DNA from: Polytrichum commune
Lineage: Eukaryota > Streptophyta > Polytrichopsida > Polytrichales > Polytrichaceae
DNA: 60,000 bases
Assembly: GCA_950295325.1 (NCBI GenBank)
Contig: OX485808.1
Span: 14,388,501-14,448,500 of the forward strand
Direction of reading: 5' to 3'
Positions 15,201 to 27,800 of this stretch are shown piece after piece; the stretch's first letter is position 1, and the number at the start of each line of letters is the position of its first letter. A model generated the notes under the pieces. That model did no database searches. It saw only the letters and a program-made list of their open reading frames with translations, and was not told the origin of the DNA. A program made the translations under genes and the position numbers.

Positions 15201-18200
15201 GTAATTCAAGTATGTACCAAATTGAACCCTTCAGGAGTATTTTCTACATTGCTTTGTAAGGAGATTAAAAATATAGGATGGTGTTCATGACAGCTGACAT
15301 GTTTTAAGCATCATTGATTAATGCGTTTGATTGTGTACTCCGTAGACCTTATGGAAACCGTGTGCTCACTGCAGGGTCCAGCAGGTGCATATGTAGACTT
15401 AAAGGACATTCTGGAGACATGGCGTTTGCGGACACCAAATGAATGGGATGAATTGACGATCTGGATGGACCTTTTACAGTGGCGTAACCATATGTACAAT
15501 ACAGTAATTAATGCATTTAAAGGGTTTGCTGAGACCAATCCACAGTTGCACCAGTTGGGTTTCCGTGATAAGGCATGGAGTGTGAACAAGCTTGCTTATG
15601 TAGCCCGTAGGCAAGGCTTATGTGAGGTGTGTGTGAACGTGTTAAACAAAATGTATGGCTTCCTCACAATGGAAGTGCAGGTATGTAATATCCTTCATGC
15701 ACTCTTTCAGTTGAGGTGTTCTTGCCATTTGGGTTGTTGCCTGATGCCTATCTTATTCTCAAACGCTCTTAAACTGTATGCCAGCTTCTTTTTACAATTT
15801 TTAATTTTGCCATTTAAGCAGGATGGGATGTTAAGCTCCCATCTAACTATTGAGATTCTATTATTCTAGTCTCTCTGTTTCAATGAACGAAAACCTTCGA
15901 GTCTTATGTACATCTTTTCTGAACGGTTCATTTCTATTGTTTGCAGGAAGCATTTGTGAAGATTCGGGAGCAGGCAAAAGCGTACCTGGAGATGAAGGGA
16001 GAATTAGCCAGTGGATTGAATCTTATCAATACCACAAATCTGGAGTATTTTCCACTGCAGCATAAAGCAGAGATTTTCCGACTAAAAGGGGATTTTATGC
16101 AGAAGATGAATGACTTGGAGAATGCAAATCAAGCATACTCAAGTGCCATCTCCCTGTATAAGCATCTCCCAAAGGGCTGGATAAGCTGGGGCAACCACTG
16201 TGATGAGGTTTGACCCAAATCCAGATCAGAACAGAACTATTTAGAATGTCATGATTTTGTATACCCTCCTGTTTCCTGTTCTGTTTTTCTATAAATCTCA
16301 AATCACTTCATGCTAAATATCATGAATTTATGAAATGTATTGTAATATAATGGTATTATCCTACTTCACCCCTGTTATACCCTTTGGCTTTGGTGATATG
16401 CTGTCACTGCAATGAATGGTAATTGAAGATGACATGAAATTGGACATCTCTGTTACCATTGTTGGACTCTTTTTATGATTGAGGACTGAGTAAGATCTGA
16501 ATCTGGTGCATGATGCGATAATCTTTGTGCAGGTCTATAAGGAGACAAACGAGGATTTATGGCTTGAATATGCTGTGAGCTGCTTTTTACAAGGCATTAA
16601 ATATGGTAGCAAGCATGGGCGCAACCACCTTGCAAGAGTGTTTTTCTTGCTCAGTTTTGATAATCAAACTGGTTCTGTGAGCAAAGCATTCGACAAATAT
16701 TGTGACTCTATCCCTCAATGGGTTTGGCTTGCTTGGATTCCACAATTGTTACTCTCCCTGCAAAGGCCTGAAGCAGCAAGTTGCAAGAATGTGATTCTCA
16801 AGCTTGCAGCTGTCTTTCCACAGGTACAGTGTGGAATCATGTCTCATTGTACAGGGTGAGAATTATAATGTTGATCTCAAGTTTGAGACTTCAGTCAATG
16901 CTTCAGATGTTGTTGACAGTTTGTGGATGAAGGAGGGGTGGTCATTTGCAAGTTCTTGCTCACAGCGGCTGCAAGAAAAACCTTTCATTTTTTTTCCTAA
17001 TTATTTTTGGCTAGCATCAAGAAATTTGTTATCCTCTCAAGAAATTTACTGGAGCTCGTCTGTTCACATTTGGTTCATATATTTTTCTTCCTCTAAGCTA
17101 TGGACTTGAATTCCTTTACTCTTATCAATAGAGGAGAAAAGAGGTCTTTAAATGCTGGAAAATAGACTCATCGGTCCTTGACTTGATCAGTTTAGTTTTT
17201 TGAAGTGTAGGCAGTGTGCTTTATCCAATGCAGGCATTGTATTACTGGCTTCGTACATATTTGTTGGAGCGACGGGACATTGCCACAAAGACAGATGTGA
17301 ATAGGGGAGCAGCAAATCGCGTTCCAGCACAGATGGGCACATCAGCTGTATCAACTTTTGGAAACTCATCTGAAGTAGCTCCATCAACTGCAAACACCAG
17401 TAGTGATACCTCCCCTAGCATGCAAATGCCTTTGTCCACAACAGGCAATCAGGTATTCTCGCAGAACTTGCTACCCGTTCGATTCAATTCATGGAGGGTA
17501 GTTTAGACGTCCCACATTTAGCTCAACAGCCATGAGAGGCTGTGGAACTGTTGGGTAACTAGGTTCTTGTTACTTCAATTAGAGGTGAAATTTGGAAATA
17601 GCACTAACATTTGGAATGCTGTTCTAAATCAGGGGAGCCAAGGTGGATCTGCAGCACTGCAAACCGGGAGTGAAGCACCCACTACCACTGGACAGGAAGC
17701 GGAGAGGATAGGTGCCGGTGGAGATAGCATGCCTTCAGGATCTAACGTCTCTGGAGCATCAATTCCAGGCGATTCTCAGACGTTGCGCAGGTTGAGTAGT
17801 GCTGCATGGCCAGGTAGTCCAACTGGCCCATCACTGGCAATTACAGCATTTGAGGCTGCCAAGGATATCATGGAGGCTCTGAGAACAAAACATACTAATC
17901 TAGCAAATGAGCTAGAGGTGAGTTTCTTACTTGCTGGGTGCTTCATCAGTTGATGATATGAAACAATCAAAATTTTTCAAAATAAAAACCCCATTCAGGG
18001 GACTGTTTGTGTGTGCACCATGTTGTACTCTCTCAAGTGTTTAGGCTGTTCTTGCACATTAACGAATTTGTGGTTTGATTACTGTGGAGTCTAAAATGTG
18101 ATAATTGCCACAGGTGATGCTAACGGAGATTGGGGCGCGCTTTGTGCCCCTTCCAGAAGAGCGTCTTTTAGCAGTGGTTCATGCTCTCCTGCATCGTTGT

Positions 18201-21200
18201 TACAAATATCCAACAGCCACAACAGCAGAGGTTCCGCAATCTTTAAAGAAAGAGTTAGCTGGAGTTTGCCGTGCATGCTTTTCTGTAGACACTATCAACA
18301 AGCATGTTGAATTTGTGAATGAGTACAAACGTGAATTTGAAAGGGACCTCGACCCTGAGAGTGCCAGCACTTTCCCTGCAACACTGGCTGAGCTGACTGA
18401 GAAGTTGAAGACCTGGAAAGGAGTTTTGCAAGTAAGCCTCTGGATCTACTTCATGCTGAATTCTCATGTGGTTTTACATATTCAAACTCTTGAGGATACT
18501 TTTACAGGTGGATATGAGTTTCAGTATTGGAGCAGAATGTAATTTGTGAAATGATTAGTACTTCCTTTATTCTATTTCTGGTATCATCAGATCATGAAGT
18601 TTAACTCTTTATTGTTTTTCTTTCTTTTCCCAGAGCAATGTGGAGGACCGACTACCAGCAGTGTTGAAGTTAGAAGAGGAAAGTCGCAGTTTACGGGAGT
18701 TCCATGTTCTAGACATTGAAGTTCCGGGCCAATACTTCAATGATCAGGTAAATTTAAGTTTGTGCTTTTAGCTCTCGCTTACAATTCCCAAAGTTGGCAC
18801 CTAGCTCTGGTAAATCAGATGTTTTAAAAACTACAGAAGTGGTTAACACTCTAGAGGAGAACATGCAGTTGTAATGTATGCATGTCTGTTTTGGTGAAAT
18901 CAATATTTCTAATAACCTGAAACCCCTCACAGGAGCTACAAGATTTTGTTCTTGATAGGCTAAAACACTTTGGATTTGTTTTACAGGAAGTGGCACCTGA
19001 CCATACAGTAAAACTGGATAGAATTGGGGCAGATGTACCAATCGTGCGGCGTCATGGCAGCAGTCATCGCAGGCTTACCTTGGTGGGCAATGATGGCTCC
19101 CAGCGTCACTTTCTAGTGCAAACTTCTCTAACCCCTAGTGCTCGCAGTGATGAGCGGATGGTACAGTTGTTTCGAGTGCTCAACCGTTTACTTGACAAGC
19201 ACAAGGAGTCACGTCGTCGTCATTTAGCTTTCAACACTCCCATCATCATTCCCGTCTGGCCACAGGTTTGACAATTTGCTCGAGGTTTTATTTGACGTTA
19301 TGGAACTAAACATTAAGTGCCTTGACACACGTGTATAGAGCTGTGAAATTCTGCATATCAGCTCCCACCACCTATGTGTTCTGTCATGATCTCTCCATTG
19401 GAGCTTGCAGAAACTGATTGTTGGTCCTTTTATCAGTTGACAAATCTCCAAAAATCATCTCTTCACTATTAGAGGATTTTCCCAACATTCCTGTATATGT
19501 GATACTGGAAAGGATTCATTATGTATATTCATGTGAATCCAAGTACTTAGAATTGTACAAATTTTGCTAATTTTCTCTAGAGTGCTGCATCTTGTATAAG
19601 TTCAAGTCTGAAGAAGTCCTACATGCATAAGGCAGGCAAGTGGATTTGATGAGGTGTTGTTCCAAGTATCTTGCACCCTCAGAACATTGCTAACATTTTT
19701 GGTAATGTGGCTAATGCTCAATAGGTCCGACTGGTGGAGGATGATTTGATGTACAGTACATTTGGGGAAGTTTATGAGATTAATTGCGCTCGATATGGTC
19801 GAGAAGCAGACCTTCCAATCACTCATTTTAAGGAGCGGCTGAATCAAGCCATCACTGGACAACTCAGCAATGAAGCAATAGTTGATCTGCGGCTGCACTC
19901 ATATAATGAAATCACTAACAAGTTTGTTAGTGAAAACGTTTTCTCTCAGTTCATGTACAAAACTCTGCCAACCTGCAATCACCTCTGGACTTTCAAGAAG
20001 CAGTTTGCCGTCCAACTAGCGCTGTCAGGATTCATGTCCTTCATACTTCAAATCGGGGGCCGGTCACCTAACAAAATCCTATTTGCCAAAAATACTGGCA
20101 AGGTCTTTCAGAACGATTTTCACCCTGGTAAGCCAAAGACAGCACTGCCTTCAGCTTCTTAATTCTCCATATATTGTTCATGTAAGTATTGCTGTAAAAA
20201 TGTGCGTGTTGCAGATTCATGGTCCTAACAATTTGCTGCTTTTGCTTTGTTTGGCAGCTTATGATATGCATGGAATGGTGGAGTTTGCGGAGCCGGTCCC
20301 ATTCAGGCTAACTCGCAATCTTCAGACATTCTTCACCCCTTTTGGTGTTGAAGGCTTGTTTGTGTCTTCTATGTGTGCTGCTGCACAGGCTGTTGTTGCA
20401 CCTAAGGTATCTTCAATAATTCTTTTCACGGATGACCAACCCTGATGAAACTGATGACAGAAACAGGCTATTAATACCTTTCCGGTTTACAGAAAAGAGG
20501 CCAATAAGTGAGACCCTTGAATTATGTTCTTATGAAAGTTAGAGTCCCCAAATTTCTTGGGGCAGTAGTAATCTATGAATCCTATGTGATGTGTAGTTTG
20601 TTAATATCACCGTATCCTTGCAAGGCCCTCTTGTAAAGTTGCCAGATTAGAGTTATCCTCTAACTCAACACGACTTTTGGTCAGGAGTTGGTTGTTTTGC
20701 ATACAACACCTTCCATGTTCAGTAAGTTTTTGGTGCATGCTTGGAGGTCGTGTGGAGGTCTGAACAAAGAACACTATATCGGTCCATTGAGGGTGAAACT
20801 CATCTTGTCCTGCCAAGATGTGTTAAAATGAGTTTGCCCTCAATGAACTCAAAGAGGTTGTTCTTCATTCAAATTAAACACTACCTCGGAGCATGCACCA
20901 CAAGTAGAAAGAAATTGTTGATCTTGTATGCAAAACAACCAATAGAAATTCATAGGGGACCAATTCCTGAGGAAATGTCCAATTGAGTTAAAGAATAATG
21001 CTTTTGTGATTCACTTCTATGGTTAATCCTTACCTCTATCGAAAAGCAAATTTGCCCTATCTTATTCATTCTGATGCATACTTTGATACTCAAAATGATG
21101 TCCAGTAACGAATCTCTTCTGGTATTGCAGAATCAACATGTGCAGCACCAGCTGGCTATGTTCTTCAGGGATGAGCTTATTTCATGGTCATGGAGAAGGC

Positions 21201-21961
21201 CGCCAGGTATTGCACCATCAGCAAGTGCTGCTAATGGTATGAGCTCTGCTGAACTGAAGAACAAAGTAGGTGACAATGTGGGGGAAGTTATCAAACGTGT
21301 CCGCTCTATTGCACCACAATGCTTCCCTGAAGAGGTTTGTGTCCAGTGATCTGCCTATCCCTTTGTCAGAATACTGGGTTACTGCTTAGGTTGAATATTA
21401 GAGTTGCCCTTTAACTCAATTGTACTATTCATCAGGAGTTGGTCCCTCGTGATTTTCCATTGGTTGTTTTGCATTTAATATCAGTCATTTCTTTCCACTT
21501 GGGGTGCATGCTTGGAGGTAGTGTTTGAATTTGAATGAAAAGCACCCTATTTTGGTTCATTGAGGTCCAAACTCATTTTAGCACCTCTTGGCATGCCAAA
21601 ATGAGCTTGACCCTCAATGAACCAATATAGAATGTTCTTTTGTTCAAACCTCCGCATTACCTCCAAGCATGCACCAAAAACTAACTGAGAATGGAAGGTG
21701 TTGTATGCAAAACAACCAACTGCTGACCAAATGTCATGTTGAGTTAGAGGATAACTCAAATTCCTCCCCAATGAACACATTATTGCGTTCCTCCTTTTCA
21801 AGTGCCATTGTAGTGACACTCAGGGTTTTGCTGTCTTGCAGGAAGAAAACTTAACGGAACCCCCACAATCCGTGCAACGGGGTGTAGCAGAGCTTGTAGA
21901 AGCTGCTCTACGTCCAAAAAGCCTTTGTATGATGGATCCAACTTGGCACCCTTGGTTCTGA
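235..21961 (+). CDS. TRA1: TRRAP/Tra1-like PIKK-family pseudokinase, 5'-truncated by window (39 exons)
   Basis: Giant scaffold subunit that recruits SAGA and NuA4 histone-acetylation complexes to activators in the nucleus. Exons: 235-320, 518-626, 741-836, 1103-1165, 1597-1656, 1810-1881, 2166-2247, 2413-2522, 2720-2947, 3166-4170, 4591-5253, 5485-5838, 6483-6818, 7211-7469, 7750-7972, 8273-8603, 9102-9251, 9857-10300, 10445-11203, 11364-11627, 11737-12099, 12287-12696, 12870-13143, 13309-13464, 13734-14072, 14339-14524, 14724-15209, 15375-15680, 15947-16207, 16533-16823, 17234-17452, 17633-17917, 18114-18431, 18634-18747, 18987-19265, 19725-20127, 20258-20406, 21131-21334, 21842-21961. Lengths sum to 10,857 bases and every phase joins, giving 3,618 residues and a stop. 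The order is HEAT/TPR-like helical repeats (to about residue 2,400), FAT (about 2,410-2,990), PI3K-like domain (about 3,235-3,520) and a FATC end finishing [11 protein letters not shown]. The catalytic loop reads GGRSPNKIL and the DFG position reads NDFHP, so it should be kinase-dead, as known for the family. Plant homologues are near 3,850 residues, so about 250 N-terminal residues lie upstream. Exon borders come from splice signals plus resemblance to recalled plant Tra1 proteins. Confidence 0.96.
8604..9101 (+). other. GC-AG intron in TRRAP/Tra1
   Basis: The exon ending at 8603 reads ...LSLNQ and is followed by GCAAGC instead of GT. The acceptor is CAG at 9099-9101, and the next exon starts [10 protein letters not shown], which continues the conserved plant Tra1 sequence in phase 0. 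No GT donor at this point keeps the frame. GC-AG introns are a known minor class of U2-type introns, and the strong CAG|GCAAG context fits them. Confidence 0.85.
20647..21000. mobile_element. Foldback MITE family A, copy 1 (TRRAP intron)
   Basis: About 354 bp in the intron between exons ending 20406 and starting 21131. It forms a long imperfect palindrome. The left end reads AGAGTTATCCTCTAACTCAA and the right end GAGTTAAAGAATAA. Internal arms share GTTGGTTGTTTTGCAT / ATGCAAAACAACCAA and GCATGCTTGGAGG / CGGAGCATGCACC. It has no coding capacity. Two related copies lie at 21398-21761 and 28329-28657. The left arm of this copy is almost the same as the reverse complement of the right arm of copy 2. 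The target duplication is not clear. Confidence 0.75.
21398..21761. mobile_element. Foldback MITE family A, copy 2 (TRRAP last intron)
   Basis: About 364 bp in the last TRRAP intron (21335-21841), filling most of it. It is a palindrome centred near 21580. The inner arms GGTTCATTGAGG and CCTCAATGAACC flank AACTCATTTTAGCAC / GCCAAAATGAG. The outer arms GTTGGT...GGTTGTTTTGCAT and ATGCAAAACAACCAAC pair. The right terminus reads GAGTTAGAGGATAACTC. It is related to the copies at 20647 and 28329. Confidence 0.75.
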
Positions 21962-22594
21962 TTAATTTTAGCCAAATTTTCTGTTGTAGCCTGGACGTCA
22001 ACACTAGGCAAACAGCAGTGTAAAATCTTAAGATTGACTCCCTAGAGTAGGTTCTACAAGCCGTACTGGTCCCAATTGCTTCAAATTCCACTTCTATTAC
22101 AATGGATTTCTTTAGGAGTTTTTGAGGCGGAGGGAGAAGAGCAATCTGCTTGTGAGTAGTGTACGCAACTTGAGAAAAGTCTGTCGGACTTAAGATGGTT
22201 GCAATTACGTTTGAAAGCCACCCTGAACATAGAATATAGAATGCATTGTTAGCACATGAACACAAGCTTACCTTGTGTTTAAACATAACGTGTCTCTTAT
22301 TTTTACCCACACTCCGATACATGAATCATCGGAGATTTTCAAGCAACAATGTTTTGAAGTTCTTAGGTTTCCTGGGTGGGGCATCATGGTGTGCGTTTGT
22401 TATTTGCCAGACATACGAGAAAGAATCTTTGGCAATGTTTCAATTCAAGGTTTTCATTGAAGCAGACCTATATTTTTGGTGATTAGATTTTGTTGAGATA
22501 CAAGGTAGGAATGCCATGTCACATGTGATTGAAAGAGTGTGATCATCTCAAACGGTATGCCGTAGCACCATAGCTGGTTTGTGCACCTCAAAAC

Positions 22595-22596
<2 letters not shown>

Positions 22597-22626
<30 letters not shown>
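22597..22626. repeat. (AT)15 microsatellite
   Basis: Thirty bases of uninterrupted AT dinucleotide, flanked by AAACGA and TGAAAAATAAGG. Confidence 0.95.
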
Positions 22627-22628
<2 letters not shown>

Positions 22629-23949
22629 AAAAATAAGGTTCGGCAACTCAAAATGTAATTTATGAAATTTTGTCAGTCCTATGATTTAAAAATATTTAAT
22701 TCGTTTTTTTTGGTAAGGTCCAGCAGCACTGGAAGTAGTTTTTCTTTTTCTCTTTTCATTCATTCGTGGCGGCTTCTTGGCCTTAAACCTAAGTATCCAC
22801 CTTAACCTTACTTAGTGTGGCTCTTGTTTGTCTTTGCACAGTGTATGTGTTAGGTCTTTTATATGTATTTGCACTTTGACATGTGTGAGAAGAGTGTTAG
22901 AAATGGCACCAAAACAACAATGGGTTGATTTTGTTTTTGTCCCTATTAGCAAGGAGAGGGAGATGGATATAGAAAGAGAGTTTGCTGCTTTGAGTGAGCA
23001 AGGTGCCGAGCCATTAAAGCGTTAGCATGCAACCTCTTATGGCGCGTTGACGTGGTTGGAGCCTAGAAGAGTCCACAATTTCCATTAATTAGTTTTTTTC
23101 CTAATATAAATTTTCACTTATTCATTTGATTGGGTTCATAATTTTTTATTTTTGTGGTTTTTAATTTGGGAATTATTTTTGCACGAACCATCTATGGTGC
23201 TACGGTATATCATAAAAAATTGTTGGTGGTTAATTAGCAGTCCCTTTTTAGTGAGAAGGTGCTTTCAAGAATTCAAACATTTTTGTTGCACTCGCACAAC
23301 ATTGTTAAGACAAAGTGTAGCTAAAGCCTTTGTCAAAATCCGATGCCTAAGTAATACTCATTGGTTGTCAGTGGTTTAGGGGCTGTAGGTCACAAATTCA
23401 CTAAGGTAGAGGGCCCTATGACCAACACCCAACACCAATACCAATGCATGCCTCCTAATTTTGGAGCCTGAACACACCTTAAATTGTTCAAATGTCCCAG
23501 TGCAAAGCAAGATAGATTTGGGTGAAAAGCGGGGTAGTTTGAGAGAATGTGGGGTTGGGTTGGGTGAAAGTGGGGTTGGATTTGGGCAAGTGTTAGCACA
23601 TAACTAGGGGTGAGTTATTCAGAAGATTTAATGAAGGTCCCCCGTGCAAAAGCTATAAGGCCTCAATTTTAAAAAATTGGGTGGAGTGTTGGTTTTAGTG
23701 CGGGGGTGGTTTGGGCAAAAGGTGAAGTGGATGTGGGCGAAAACATGTGCAATTTTGGTATCAAACCCATAAAATAAGAGTTATCCATAAAGTCTATTAC
23801 TTGTGGGTCTGACCATTGTGCACTTTCAATTGCAAGTCTATGATTTGAGGAGTGGTAAGCAATGAGAATTCATTTGCACCGATCTAAAAATAAGAAGCAA
23901 AAGAAGGCAAATAAGGGTTATTGGTAAAGTCTTGGCATCAACTCCCGTT

Positions 23950-24550
23950 GAGTTGACTAAAACGGAGTTTGAGAGCTTGTGCATAAACTCACCCAAGTTT
24001 CTTGATGCCTAAATTACCTTACTCTATTGTAGACCCTGTTATTCTCTCACAATGTTTGAGATAGCAAGAGGAGGTACAAGGAGTTCCACCCAACAACTTT
24101 CAAAATAGGCTCCAACACTTAAGACAAAGTTATCCCAAATGAGGATCAAACCCATAGGGTAGAGTTATCTGTAAAGTCTATTATTTGAAGGACTTTAAAT
24201 ATAGCTTTATCCCGTGGATTGATCTTTATTCGAGATAACTTTGTCTTAAGAGCTCGTTAGCTTGTCGAATGTCGGAGCTTATTTTGAAAGTTAAGTGAAA
24301 CTCCTTGGACCTCCTCTTGCCATCCCAAAAACTATGAGAAAACTTCAAAATCTAAAATAGGTCATGCGCACTTTAAACCATGGATCAGCCTGTGCAAGGC
24401 TAGCTTGGCCCACCCATTCTAGTATGATAATTTCAAGAGCCTGTTTTTGATAGCCTGCCACCAATCTTCAAGCATGTTAATTTAACTCTTAAAGAACATT
24501 TGGGAGACGTTATGGGTGCCACGCTCTGGAACTCCGTTTTAGTCAACTCA
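23950..24550. repeat. Nested inverted repeats, probable degraded MITEs
   Basis: A perfect 20-base inverted repeat pairs 23950-23969 (GAGTTGACTAAAACGG...) with 24531-24550. Inside it a second palindrome pairs 24064-24083 with 24301-24320 (19 of 20 bases, GCAAGAGGAGGTACAAGG) and 24118-24133 with 24235-24250 (16 of 16, CTTAAGACAAAGTTAT). A direct repeat of the type GTTATNNGTAAAGTC recurs at about 23778, 23926, 24163 and 24555. This looks like one MITE inside or beside another. No target duplication could be fixed. Confidence 0.6.
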
Positions 24551-24839
24551 ATAATGTTATTCGTAAAGTCCCTCAAAGATGGACGATTCCAAGGATTTGA
24601 TCCTTCATTGAGAAAACTTTCTATTAAGAGATCGTTAGCACGTTGTACTTCGAAACGTTCGCCAAATACCAATGCAATCGAGGAGTCCGAGTAAGTGTGA
24701 GTCTGGGATTCCTTAGTAGGGCATGTGCATGAGACTAGCTGTGGTTGATCCTTGGCTAATGCAAGACCAGCTAGAAAGCTGGTAAAGGCCACGACAATTT
24801 AAGGAGGCTAGCATCTCTAGACACCACACTATTTCAGCT

Positions 24840-27800
24840 ATGGCGATGGTGTCGTTGCCCTCCTGCTATTTGGAGACAGCGAAGTTCCATGCAGCGCACA
24901 AACCGGGTGGCCTTCAGGCTGTTCCTAATTGGCAAGGTGAGAATCTGTTGGGTTTTTTTCTCTTATGGGTTCTGAATTGCCTGGTGGAGGGATTTTTGTG
25001 AGGTTTTTAAGGTTCTGTTCAAGAGGATTTTTTGAGCAGATTAGGGGAAAGAGGAATTGCAAGTGATGTTGCAAGAGCAATTGAATTTTAAAGGAGAGGG
25101 AAGGGCGTGTAGGTGTTGTTCGTGAGGCGATCCGGTTTCCACTTGAAATGACTTTCTGTATGTTGTGTGAGGTCAGTTGCATCAATCTGTTTTGTGTATT
25201 TGAATATGGAAGGATTCCTGAGCATTGGAAATTAGTCCGTGAAATCCTTTTTTTGAGGGTTTATGAGGCCCTGAATTTATTTTTGCATTTGTTGAGCCCT
25301 CAAGTATTAGATTTCGGCCTTTGGGTGGATCTGGTTGGCCATTTTCCAACTTGATTTGCATGGGGAGGAGATTTGCACATCAGCGAAGAACTTTTTAGAC
25401 AATCTGTTGGTTGGTCCATATGACGTATTTTAAATGAGGTGGATGTGTTTGAGTGTGGTTCACCATAAGAAACTAGAAACTTCAGGCGTCGGGCACAATC
25501 TCTTCCCAAAAGAAATTACGACGGGTTTGTCACTGAAAATTGTTGAGAATCTCAACATGGATCAACATTTGTTTCTTTTTTTGGGGGGGGGGTATTTGCA
25601 CATTTGTTGAACCCTGAAGTATTAGATAACAACCATTGTGTGGACCTGGCTGGCCGATATCTAAAGGAAACTTCCACTGCAAAAAGGCTCCGTAACACCT
25701 TTAAAGAAACTTTGTAACCAATTGTTTGTTGGACCGTATGACAGTTTCTGAATGACGTGGATGTGTTTGAGTGTGTGGTTCACCCTAAGAAACGTCCGGT
25801 GGAGGGCACAATCTCATCCCGATGGAAATTACGATGGGTGTGGAGGTTCTCAAAATTGTTGTTATTTTCATAACAAAGATAATATATAATTTGGAAGGTT
25901 TTTTGGAGCCTGAAAATATTAGGCCATCATCTAACGTAAATTCCTTGGGAAGAGATTCTGCACATCAATGAAGAACTTGGTAAACAATCTGTCGGACCAT
26001 ATGACATTGTTTATTGACATGGATGTGTGTGTAGTTGAATGGGTGCTTCACCGTAACAAACTTCGGGTCCTGATGGAAATTACGATGGGTTATTGAGGTT
26101 CCCCTTGTCGGTCACTGAATTTTTGTTTTTCAACAGGGATAAATCTAGGTTGCCATTCAAAACATTTGCCGAACCCTAGCCGTAGAATCTCAACACCAAA
26201 GCTTTCCAGCTCAAAGTTTCCAGAGATTCGGATCTCAACCCTGTGCTATGCAATTTCTACAGGTAAAGCTTGCATTTGTCTTAATCACCTTCAGTTTGTC
26301 CTCATATAACATGGATTTGCATTGCGTACATTTGTCTACTCTATCGCTTGTCTATGCTGCCAAATTATATTTGGAATTACTGACAATTAGACCACGTTTT
26401 GACCATGCTTTGACATAGCCTTTTTCCATCCACCAAGATTCACTTGAAGAGATGGAATCATTCTTAGGTTACATAGATTAGCTAAGAAGTGTTCCAGTTG
26501 GATTGGAACTTAAATAGGCTATTTAAGCTTGTTATGAACGTCAATACTCACAAGGATATACTTTTCTCTCTTGAATTTCATGAATCAAAGATTCAAGAGC
26601 CGAAATATCAGTCAAAAATTTGATTTAATAGCAAGTGATGGATGGGGATCTCTGTATGTAGGATAGACACAGGGGCAGTTGAAGCTCAAAATTACAATTC
26701 AATGGAAGACAACATCCCAGTGCTCATGCTCTCCGAGGTAAGCCCGAAAACCCTTAATTTCTAAAACCCTAAAACCCTATTTTCGATTGACCGTGAAATG
26801 TCATGATCATTTAGTATAATGTGGGTATTCTTTTTAATGTTCAGGTTGTAGAGCAGCTGGAGGCCCTGAGAACGCCGCAAAGACAGAAATATTTGGCAAT
26901 GTATTCGAGTGTAATTGGGGCGATCACCACCGACCCTGCTGCCATGTTCATTCCTTTGGATGATCACATGGTGCACCGTGGCCATGGAGTTTTCGACACA
27001 GCTATCATTTACAACGGGTAAAATTCGCAAGCCCCCTGCTTTTGGAATTGCATTCCCATGCATATTTCACCATCTGGAAATTTAAGCTGTTATTATGGGA
27101 TTAGCGCGTTTCGATGGAACATGCATTCGTTTGAGCATGAAGATTCTCTTTGGTGGTTTTAGGATTTAGGGGTCCTATGGATCAAGTCAAATGGGTCTTA
27201 AATGGTTACTTTTTCCAACTAGCCCACTTCTCCTAGGATATGAAACACGCAATTTGTACGAGATGGTTAGGAAATCCAAATCGAGGTCATAGCCGTTTTC
27301 CTCATAAGTTGCAGAGCTCATATGAGTATATTATTCATCATCAAATTGAAGATTCTTGTGCTCATTAAGTGGTCATATAGGTCCCCCCCAGTTATGTTGA
27401 CTGTTGAGCCTAGAATGGTGATCATATTTTAAGCACGTAGTCCAATCTCTTACACACATCTTTTTGGTATCTGTTCTTGGAGCCATACCTAACCACATAC
27501 CACTCAAATATAGGTGTCTGAGCAAGAGAAGGAATCGAATTACACATGACTATTTTACATGTAGAGGGAATATTGTTGATGTATTATCATTACAACATCT
27601 GGTCATATATTTAATTTCACCTAAATATTTTTGAAGTTGAGCCAATTGTCTTTTAAAAATTGCCGCTTCTTTTTTAGAAAGTTGATTAATCAGTCCTATA
27701 CCATCTTTCTTTTCACCATCTTGAAATTCAACAAGTTCAACAGTCATTACTTTGTGAAGACCACAAATTATTAGTTAGTCCTGGTAAAGCTCCTAAACGA

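Larger units (their letters stand above)
21962..24839. other. Intergenic region between TRRAP and the aminotransferase
   Basis: No gene supported. The first few hundred bases are probably TRRAP 3' UTR, though no clear polyadenylation signal stands out. A (TA)15 tract lies at 22597-22626. A 40-codon open frame at 22903-23025 (MAPKQQWVDF...) matches nothing I recognise. From about 23750 to 24680 the sequence is a nest of direct and inverted repeats, listed separately. The aminotransferase promoter must lie in the last part, but no convincing TATA box was found. Confidence 0.6.

Noticed and set aside
22903-23025. Small frame MAPKQQWVDFVFVPISKE...
   Set aside because: Forty codons, no resemblance, no neighbouring exon or repeat support.
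24130-24160. GGATCAAACCC as a possible tRNA B-box
   Set aside because: No cloverleaf or A-box partner could be built; it is part of the direct repeats.
26760-26780. CTAAAACCCTAAAACCCTA, telomere-like
   Set aside because: Only two or three degenerate units inside an intron; ordinary in plant DNA and not an interstitial telomere array.
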